Below, in pieces: positions 7,601 through 11,918 of a DNA stretch of 11,918 bases; the stretch's first letter is position 1; each line of letters begins with the position of its first letter. The notes beneath the pieces are model-generated. The model made no database searches. It was not told the DNA's origin and worked only from the letters and a program-made list of their open reading frames with translations. This DNA is from CAYRJD01 sp964424585 (lineage in GTDB: Bacteria; Actinomycetota; Acidimicrobiia; Acidimicrobiales; Poriferisodalaceae). Made by a program: the position numbers and the translations under genes. The stretch spans positions 1 through 11,918 of the forward strand of contig CAYRJD010000033.1 of NCBI GenBank assembly GCA_964424585.1. The letters are read 5' to 3'.

Positions 7601-10600
7601 CGCTGGCCCCGACGCGGGTCCGGATATGGGCGGCGCCCGCACAGGCAACGTCAGCTCGTACACGCACGGCTCGCCGACTTGGGTCTGCGTTCCGTCGCTA
7701 GCGGTGCGCACCGCCTGAGCGACGAGCGACGGCGGCGTGCCGGTCACCGCGCCGCTCGCGCCGACCGTGTAGGTGTAGGTCGTCGACTGCGTGTCGGTGC
7801 AACCGGCCGCCGAGCGGCTAGCAGCGGTAAAGCCGACCTCGAACGTGAGCGGCCCAACCGAACCGTCTGTGAACGTCACGTCGGAGAACATGTTCGCCTG
7901 CCCCCCGCCAATCGCCTCGTCGATCTGCGGCACCGCAATCGTCACCTGCGGCGTAAACGTGATGTCGCCGACGTGATAGGTGAGTGCGGCACGCGGCGAT
8001 GTGGCCCGCAGCAGTGCCGTCACCGTGTTGACGTTGAGCTGCCAAGACAGCGGCGCGTGGGGCGCTGAGCGCACGGGGTTCGGGTCGGCGTGAAAGACGT
8101 AGACGCACGGCTCGGTCGCGCGCTCCGGCTGGTCGATGAGCGGCGTGGGATGGTCGCCGGTCACCTGCCCGTCTGTGCCGACCGTGAAGGTGACCGTGAT
8201 GGGCGTGACAGCCGAGCAGCCGTCATCTGAGTTCGGCGCGCGCGAGAAGGTCAGCGTGAACTCGGTGCCCGCAAACAGGTTTTCGCCCGCGACGAGCCCC
8301 TCAATCTGCGGCACCGCAACGCGGACGTCGGGCGCGAACGTCGTGTCGCGAGACACGCGGTAGCGATGCGTCGCGGTAGGCCTCGCCGCGCTCAGCGTGC
8401 GGCCGGTCGGATAGGAGTCGTCGTCGACCCACAGATCGCCGTCGACCTCGTTGTCGGGCCAGCGCACTTCGTATTCGCAATCTGCGTCCGCGCCGCCGGG
8501 GCGCTCGACCAGATCAGGCACGGTGACGAGCCCGGCCGTGCGCCCGACCCTCACGGGCGCCGTCACCGTTCGCTGCGTCGAGCATCGCTGGTGCGAGCCG
8601 GCGACAGGAGCAATCGTCACCTCAAACTGCGCGGCTTGAGCGGCGGCGGAAGTCGTGCGCACGTCGATGTTGCCGTCGAAGGTCGGGAAGTAGCGGTTCG
8701 ACGCGCTGCCTGCTCCGGTGTTGAGTTCGGTCTCTCGCATCGAAGCGAACGACGGGTCTTGCGCCCAGCCACCGTCGTCGACGTCGGTCTGCGGCCACTC
8801 GACGTTGTAGATGCACGAACTCGTCGTGTCGAGCGGGCTGTGGATCAGCGCGAGCGAGATGACGCCGGGCTCGCCGCTGCCTGCTGCGATGGTGACCGCG
8901 TAGTCGTCATCTGGCGAGCAGCCGCCGAGCTCAGGGTCGGCCCGCACCACTCGCACCACGAACGTCGTGTCGGCAGCGGGCGGCTTGGCGAGGTGGACAC
9001 GGAGGCTGGTGCCGAAACTGTCGGGCGCACGCAGGTACGCCCGACCGATGATGGGCTGCTTGTTGCGCTCGCGGGCTCGGTCGAAGAGAGCCCCGTCGAT
9101 CCGAGCGGTCAGGCTGCCGACGTGCCGGTAGGTGCCGCCGCCGTCTTCGCTGTCTGGCCACGTCACCACATACGCGCATCGGTCGACGTCGCCGGTGCGG
9201 CCTTGCGGCAAGTCGGTCACCAAAATGGTCTCTAGTGCGATGCCGTCGCTGCCGACGGTCAGCACCACCTCTCGGTCAGCATCGCAGTTGGGGTGCGCGC
9301 CTGTAGTCGGCGCGACACGCACGGTAAACGTCTCACCTTCGGCGTCTCTTACTGTGTCGAGGTCGAGCACGACTTCGCGAACCACGGCGGCGATCTCGTA
9401 GGTCGCCGTCGCGTCGGGGGCATCTCCGCTCACCGGCTCGTGCGCGGGCGCGACAAGCCCCGTCGCGCTCGGCCACTCCACGAAGTAATCACAATCGCCT
9501 TGTGAGTTGGGCAGCTCGTCGATGAGAGCGGCGGCGCTCGATTGGCGGGTCACCGCGCCGGTGCTGTCGACCACCCAGGTTTCGTGGTCGTCGTGCGGGT
9601 GAAGCTCGCACGCGTGCGGCGCGCCCGAAGCGACGTTGAAGACGACCTCGAGCGTCTCACCAGCTTGTTCGACATCGAAACCGACGAAGGCGAGGTTGGG
9701 CTCGAACGTCGTGCGTCCGTCGGTGTAGGCGGCGCGGGCTACGGGGTCGTCTCTGCTCGACTGCGCAAACTCGGCGGATTGCCGCGTGAGCGTGATGCCC
9801 GCGATGCCAGACGCGACCTCGCCTTCAAACTGAGTGCGCAGCACGCAACCAGCCGCGACCAGCACCTCGCTGACGGTGGCGAGCAGCTCGGTACTCATCT
9901 CGTCGTGATTGATGCGCGGCGCGAGGGGGTGGGCGCCGGGACAAATTCCGGAGCCCTGCGCTGGATCGCTGGAGACACGACTGCTCGTCACGCTGAACTG
10001 AGGGTCGTAGTCGTTTTCGCCGTCGCCGTTCGCGTCACGAAACGGCACAGCGACCTCGACGGTGTGTGTCCACTGGGAGCCGTCGGGCACGACAGGCACG
10101 ACGTAGGTGCCCGACGCCGACGGCTGGTCTGCTGTGACTCTCGTCGTCGCTGGCGTGTCGAACGTCGCCACGCTCGGCCACACCACGTCGTAGGTGCAGT
10201 TGCCCTCTCTCGCCGGCAGCGCGCCTATCAGAGTCGCTCGTGCCCGGCGCACGGCGGTGCCGTCGGCGGTGATCTCCCAGATGTCGTGGTCGTGTGAGCG
10301 ATGCACCCGGCAAGCCGCAGGGGCGAAGACGGTTGGGGTGAAGTTGACGTTGAGCCGCTGCCCCGCCTGGTCTCCGTCGAAGCCGCTGAGCGTCAACTCC
10401 GGATGGAACGTTGTGCGCCCGTCGGTGTAGGTGGCGCGGGCGGTGGAGTACCTCGAACCCGGTGCGGTCTGCACGTTGCGGGCGCTCGTGCGCCGCAGCG
10501 TGATTTGGTTGACGCCCGACGCGACGCTGTCTTGGAAGGTGACCGACAGCACGCACAGCGCGTCGTAGCCGCTGTGGCTCGACTTGGCGACCCGCTCGGC

Positions 10601-10957
10601 GCCGCTGCCGCTGCGAGCGATGCGCGGTTGCGGGTGGGTCTCGTGCGGGCACGCGCCTTCGCCCGCGGCGGTCGAGCTGATGTGACGGGCGACGCCGACG
10701 GTGAACTGTGGGTCGTAGTCGTTTGTGCCGTCGCCGTTCGCGTCACGGAAGGGCACGCTGATCTCGACGTGATGCGTCCAGTGGCCGAGGTGCTGCGGCG
10801 GAAGCTGGGCGGGTCGCTCGTTGGCCGGCCTCGCCAGCTGCTGCGCGCGGGCTGGGGCTGACATCGACCCGAGCGCAGCAATCGCCACGCCGAGCGCGGC
10901 GAGCAGCGTCAACGCTCCGAGGCGCGCCAGCCGAGTGAGACGGAGTGGGTTGGTCAT
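4691..10957 (-). CDS. Giant exported fifteen-module cysteine-pair protein
   Basis: Encodes 2088 residues. The ATG at 10957 is the only usable start after an in-frame TAG just upstream; the ribosome binding site is weak. A signal peptide (hydrophobic LGALTLLAALGVAIAALG, likely cut ARA|QQ after residue 38) shows export. I parse 15 modules: two tandem bimodules (57-290 and 293-525), then eleven single modules starting near 526, 642, 757, 869, 998, 1149, 1285, 1402, 1514, 1634 and 1771. Each has exactly two cysteines 32-50 residues apart, and the second usually begins C-x-Y-x-V-x-W-P (CTYDVVWP, CEYEVRWP, CVYDVVWP). Calcium-type loops are at 72-82 (DANGDGTNDYD), 308-318 (DANGDGENDYD) and 1532-1540 (DFDGDGSHD). 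A Pro/Thr then Gly/Ser linker (1889-1943) leads to a C-terminal domain (1944-2088) with Cys1983, 2034, 2047 and 2087. All 34 cysteines are accounted for by these pairs. Only six lysines were counted. No anchor motif is visible. Probably an extended disulfide-bonded, calcium-stabilised extracellular rod; the family is not recognised. Confidence 0.93.
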   Translation of the reverse strand: MTNPLRLTRLARLGALTLLAALGVAIAALGSMSAPARAQQLARPANERPAQLPPQHLGHWTHHVEISVPFRDANGDGTNDYDPQFTVGVARHISSTAAGEGACPHETHPQPRIARSGSGAERVAKSSHSGYDALCVLSVTFQDSVASGVNQITLRRTSARNVQTAPGSRYSTARATYTDGRTTFHPELTLSGFDGDQAGQRLNVNFTPTVFAPAACRVHRSHDHDIWEITADGTAVRRARATLIGALPAREGNCTYDVVWPSVATFDTPATTRVTADQPSASGTYVVPVVPDGSQWTHTVEVAVPFRDANGDGENDYDPQFSVTSSRVSSDPAQGSGICPGAHPLAPRINHDEMSTELLATVSEVLVAAGCVLRTQFEGEVASGIAGITLTRQSAEFAQSSRDDPVARAAYTDGRTTFEPNLAFVGFDVEQAGETLEVVFNVASGAPHACELHPHDDHETWVVDSTGAVTRQSSAAALIDELPNSQGDCDYFVEWPSATGLVAPAHEPVSGDAPDATATYEIAAVVREVVLDLDTVRDAEGETFTVRVAPTTGAHPNCDADREVVLTVGSDGIALETILVTDLPQGRTGDVDRCAYVVTWPDSEDGGGTYRHVGSLTARIDGALFDRARERNKQPIIGRAYLRAPDSFGTSLRVHLAKPPAADTTFVVRVVRADPELGGCSPDDDYAVTIAAGSGEPGVISLALIHSPLDTTSSCIYNVEWPQTDVDDGGWAQDPSFASMRETELNTGAGSASNRYFPTFDGNIDVRTTSAAAQAAQFEVTIAPVAGSHQRCSTQRTVTAPVRVGRTAGLVTVPDLVERPGGADADCEYEVRWPDNEVDGDLWVDDDSYPTGRTLSAARPTATHRYRVSRDTTFAPDVRVAVPQIEGLVAGENLFAGTEFTLTFSRAPNSDDGCSAVTPITVTFTVGTDGQVTGDHPTPLIDQPERATEPCVYVFHADPNPVRSAPHAPLSWQLNVNTVTALLRATSPRAALTYHVGDITFTPQVTIAVPQIDEAIGGGQANMFSDVTFTDGSVGPLTFEVGFTAASRSAAGCTDTQSTTYTYTVGASGAVTGTPPSLVAQAVRTASDGTQTQVGEPCVYELTLPVRAPPISGPASGPALLSKEGAVGLPDGQTSGAAPAVSIGYRNVSIASAVELLLATPTFTEPPTRAVTVTISAAAGTNAACFVDNLDPLDPVPAASKSRAVPLDVGGSNSLAGYFRVIDLPAGATSTDDRCTYDVAWPLHDAGVSDPAAEPMFTRTQRDVRWLPSGRVGSSSSLTATYEVPSAVSFHATLELVVVPHVPAGTEFTVGVAPSSDSPMGCTAANTYVLTAPAIDGTNDRTLDVEIELAHTVAGVVHHCEYEVTWPDDEDGAGVLFVPEAGFTPDVTLSEGSPTARNRYADADEAIPFDATLTVTTTEDVTVDTTFVVDVAAPASPAGCTATDDYEVVVVAGTSTTTRTISLIRRPATAHDDCAYVLTWEPHESGGTNWAQDDTHTPDATLSFASGSAANRYAPNVGTFAPSLTFDLPDIDFDGDGSHDYAGATFSVDFVRSDDESCSANRTEMYALDAAGDVTPVTPFELIDAHAASACAYTVVFPLASGSTLAGRLTLIAGGATDDDVSGGANDAQASYAEAVTRFDANLYLGGTHIVNDDGSQSEVIPVGTPFSVTVRPQASAPPGCDADPASTATSVTVVMEKSDPVQTQPFTLLTISTLVGLIDRTAAGEVCVYDVVWPTNEVNGALYVRDVTSQFRNTLRAGDAEDVGAIAWYRAATVAATSFDAGLEVRLAAAADVDQHFPVSVSPPAEPADCSSRREVTVTVAAGATSGTEPVSHLVLRPSGATSDCVYAVGWPDGDSDDNGYEQDDSYADSRSDALAESGPSASNRYAVPAPAITPPTTPPTTPGSTRPPVSGGGSGGGSRSGGTSRAGSGGGSSGGGSSGGAVGTWQVTGTPVPLSVTLAMPDVAFDVGAAVEVMVNVPGTCGDDLSLFSGLPASVGLVYALGAQPGTMADVLAGAALRLAAFAERGDETRGCELRVTLLSAPPGCALVGTSADAVARTDDAGRRYIEVTGRDAATSFTLAPALSCA
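5129..5293 (-). other. Pro/Thr and Gly/Ser linker of the 2088-residue protein
   Basis: Residues 1889-1943 begin with a Pro/Thr-rich stretch (ITPPTTPPTTPGSTRPP) and continue as Gly/Ser-rich sequence with scattered Arg. The position matches the linker of the 1394-residue paralogue, and by my parsing both are 55 residues long although their sequences differ. The Pro/Thr part could be stiff or O-glycosylated, but neither can be judged from sequence alone. Confidence 0.85.
5294..8689 (-). repeat. Nine-module block, colinear with 1201-4542
   Basis: Residues 757-1888 of the 2088-residue protein are the counterpart of the nine modules of the downstream gene. Some parts are nearly identical in DNA: 6327-6366 and 2231-2270 differ at one base in 40 by hand alignment, across the DFDGDG loop. 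The most visible length differences are in modules 998-1148 and 1149-1284, where the two proteins differ by loop insertions and deletions. Confidence 0.9.
9383..10081 (-). repeat. Second copy of N-terminal bimodule
   Basis: Residues 293-525 of the 2088-residue protein repeat residues 57-290 with an offset of 234-236 residues. Shared landmarks, in order: WTHxVEhxVPFRDANGDG, NDYDPQF, a C…C pair, VASG, a YTDGRTTF strand, GFD..QAG, HDDHETW/HDHDIW, and C-x-Y-x-V-x-W-P. The DNA around 10002-10048 is a close copy of 10710-10756. The copy has no counterpart in the 1394-residue paralogue. Confidence 0.88.
10088..10789 (-). repeat. First copy of N-terminal bimodule
   Basis: Residues 57-290, directly after the signal peptide and a short Pro/Gln-rich spacer. 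The first half carries the DANGDGTNDYD loop and Cys103/Cys135. The second half starts at GRTTFHPEL and carries Cys216/Cys254 with CTYDVVWP. The first-half type resembles the later DFDGDG module (1514-1633): both put the Asp-rich loop just before the strand leading to the first cysteine, and both lack the W-P of the usual signature (CVLSVTF, CAYTVVF). Confidence 0.88.
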
Positions 10958-11044
10958 GGCTGGCTTTCTTGCCTTCTCGTTCTATCGGCCTGTGCTCGTC
11001 GGCGAGCTTGGCGCACGCTGTCGAAACCCCGGTCGGCTGCGCGT

Positions 11045-11662
11045 CTAGTCGGCTAGCTCGTCGATGCGCACGCCCAGCCTCGTCTCAGAGGCACGGATTT
11101 CGGCGCGGAGGTCATCCTCAAGATCGTCGACACGCTCCATCTGTCTTGCCTCAGACGCGCGGAGTTCATCCTCAAGCTCGTCGACGCGCCCCATCTGCCT
11201 CGCCTCCGACGCTCGGATTTCGGCGCTGAGACCGTCTTCGAGTTCGTCGACGCGCTCTATCTGCCTCGCCTCAGACGCACGAATTTCACGCTCGAGCATG
11301 ACGGTGCGGTCGTAGACAAAATCGACACGTCGGTGGACGCCATCAATGCGATCATTGATGCCCTGGAACTGGCTGCCGAGATAGGGGAACATCGCGCCGA
11401 CCAGCGCTAGTGCCGCGAGGCTCAGCGTGATCGCCAGTCGGTTGGCGAGGCGGTCGCGCAACGTTGACGCTGTTCGGTGACGGCCTGCTTTCGACCGGGC
11501 CGACGGCTCTGCTGGCGGCGGGCCAGCCGAAGCAGGCTCACGCGGTGGCGGGTCGCTTGGCGGCGGCTGGGTCGACTGCCGAACGGGCAGGTAGCCGCGC
11601 TCTGCGGGGTCGTCCGGCAGTGCTGCGTCCTGCTCGGTCGGCGGGTTGGTCATCAATGTCAT
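11045..11662 (-). CDS. Single-pass membrane protein with repetitive coiled coil
   Basis: Encodes 205 residues from the ATG at 11662. That start is chosen because AAGGGAG lies 5 bases upstream; the frame stays open further upstream to 11779 but with no supporting signal. Residues 22-55 are Pro-rich and likely disordered. A basic stretch (KAGRHRTASTLRDRLANR) precedes one membrane helix at about 76-95 (LAITLSLAALALVGAMFPYL). Positive residues on the N-terminal side predict N-in topology with the C-terminal half outside. From about residue 100 to the end it is a predicted coiled coil, highly charged, with four near-identical RASEAR-type units (see the repeat entry). It ends ELAD with no further domain. 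The stop is 87 bp before the 2088-residue gene, same strand, so co-transcription is likely. Function not recognised. Its position between giant exported paralogues suggests a membrane-anchored partner, spacer or organiser for them; this is inference. Confidence 0.88.
   Translation of the reverse strand: MTLMTNPPTEQDAALPDDPAERGYLPVRQSTQPPPSDPPPREPASAGPPPAEPSARSKAGRHRTASTLRDRLANRLAITLSLAALALVGAMFPYLGSQFQGINDRIDGVHRRVDFVYDRTVMLEREIRASEARQIERVDELEDGLSAEIRASEARQMGRVDELEDELRASEARQMERVDDLEDDLRAEIRASETRLGVRIDELAD
11048..11287 (-). repeat. Coiled-coil repeat units spaced 22, 18, 22 residues
   Basis: Four RASEAR/RASETR motifs are encoded at 11264-11281, 11198-11215, 11144-11161 and 11078-11095, giving steps of 66, 54 and 66 bp (22, 18 and 22 residues). 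Each is followed by Q-x-x-R-V-D-E-L-E-D or a close variant. 22 residues equals two 11-residue (hendecad) turns and 18 equals 11 plus 7, so both spacings keep a continuous coiled-coil stripe. The near-identity at DNA level suggests recent slippage or unequal crossover, so copy number may vary between strains. Confidence 0.85.
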
Positions 11663-11667
11663 AGTAA

Positions 11668-11674
11668 CTCCCTT
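11668..11674 (-). promoter_or_regulatory. Ribosome binding site for the coiled-coil membrane protein
   Basis: Read on the minus strand this is AAGGGAG, 5 bases before the ATG at 11662. It is the best Shine-Dalgarno match among the starts in this window and decides the start choice over the longer upstream reading frame. The two giant genes have much weaker sites. Confidence 0.75.
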
Positions 11675-11754
11675 GTGGGTAATGGGCCGCGCCCGATGCG
11701 AGCCCTCACTGCCATTGATCCACAGAACGTCGCGAATAAGCAAGTGGGTTTTTC

Positions 11755-11774
11755 GCGCGCCCTGATCGGCGCGC
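11755..11774. other. GC-rich hairpin between paralogue 3 and the coiled-coil gene
   Basis: A perfect 7-bp stem, GCGCGCC pairing with GGCGCGC, encloses a 6-base loop (CTGATC). It lies about 75-95 bases after the stop of the partial third paralogue and about 95 bases before the ATG of the coiled-coil gene. A run of five T precedes it on the plus strand, i.e. five A follow it on the minus strand, which is the wrong base for an intrinsic terminator of the minus-strand genes. It could still be an attenuating or 3'-end structure. The rest of 11663-11847 holds only a weak -35-like TTGCTT (minus strand, 11738-11743). Confidence 0.4.
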
Positions 11775-11847
11775 CGCACGACGGTGCTAGGCGGGCCTGA
11801 CAGGGCTGCTGTCCGGGGAGGTCGAGGCGCGCGGCGGAATGGTCGCG

Positions 11848-11918
11848 CTAGGTGCTGGGCTGCGCGTTGGGCGCGCCGCAGGAGAGGGTTGGTGTGAGCG
11901 TGAAGTTGGCGAGGTCGG
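11848..11918 (-). CDS. C-terminus of a third giant paralogue (partial)
   Basis: The minus strand is open from the right edge to a TAG at 11848-11850 and reads DLANFTLTPTLSCGAPNAQPST. The FTLTPTLSC stretch matches the last residues of the 2088-residue protein (FTLAPALSC) and resembles LAGFTLSC near the end of the 1394-residue protein. I therefore read it as the end of another member of the same family, lying immediately upstream in the same orientation. Nine residues follow the terminal cysteine, compared with one in the 2088-residue protein. Only 22 codons are visible, so the identification rests on this short match and on context. Confidence 0.65.
   Translation of the reverse strand, partial: DLANFTLTPTLSCGAPNAQPST

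Noticed and set aside
10035..10652. Minus-strand open frame of 205 codons overlapping the 2088-residue gene
   Set aside because: It is a shifted frame over the duplicated N-terminal modules, Arg/Ala/His-rich, with no conserved pattern.
11715..11743. Promoter with TTGCTT and GATCAA boxes, 17-bp spacing, minus strand
   Set aside because: The -10 box matches the consensus at only 3 of 6 positions; too weak to list as a promoter.
11663..11779. 39-residue N-terminal extension of the coiled-coil membrane protein
   Set aside because: The extension has no exported or hydrophobic feature, while AAGGGAG lies 5 bases before the ATG at 11662.

Overview
This window looks like an accessory, surface-protein locus from a very GC-rich bacterium. 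The strong GC bias in third codon positions, the Ala/Asp/Thr/Val-rich exported proteins and the arginine-over-lysine bias suggest an actinobacterium, possibly an aquatic or marine member of the Acidimicrobiia. That placement is inference: there is no rRNA, tRNA or housekeeping gene here to anchor it.

Layout, left to right. (1) 1-306, plus strand: the 3' end of a gene whose start lies outside the window. It encodes a perfect-heptad coiled coil, then a five-glycine GxxxG ladder, then an Ala/Pro tail. (2) 307-489: a gap between convergent genes holding four 20-bp, near-palindromic repeats in exact 20-bp register (345-424). (3) 490-4674, minus strand: a 1394-residue exported protein. (4) 4691-10957, minus strand: a 2088-residue exported paralogue, only 16 bp upstream of gene 3. 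(5) 11045-11662, minus strand: a 205-residue single-pass membrane protein with a repetitive coiled coil. (6) 11663-11847: an intergenic region with a strong hairpin and a good ribosome binding site for gene 5. (7) 11848-11918, minus strand: the last 22 codons of a third paralogue, recognised by its C-terminal motif.

The two giant proteins share one architecture: a signal peptide of about 38 residues, a run of modules of about 110-150 residues with exactly two cysteines each, a Gly/Ser-rich linker and a conserved four-cysteine C-terminal domain. The second cysteine usually lies in a C-x-Y-x-V-x-W-P signature. By my parsing the 2088-residue protein has 15 modules and the 1394-residue protein has 9. 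The 9 align one-to-one, in order, with the last 9 of the 15. The larger protein's extra N-terminal part contains a tandemly duplicated two-module unit with an Asp/Asn-rich loop resembling calcium-binding loops. I do not recognise the module as a named family.

All minus-strand genes point the same way and the closest are 16 bp apart, so they may form an operon. Inference: the locus makes long, disulfide-stabilised, calcium-dependent extracellular rods, with the membrane-anchored coiled-coil protein as a candidate partner. No sortase signal, C-terminal membrane segment or other recognised anchor is visible on the giant proteins, so how they are held at the cell surface, if they are, is open. 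No phage, transposase, CRISPR or RNA gene was found.
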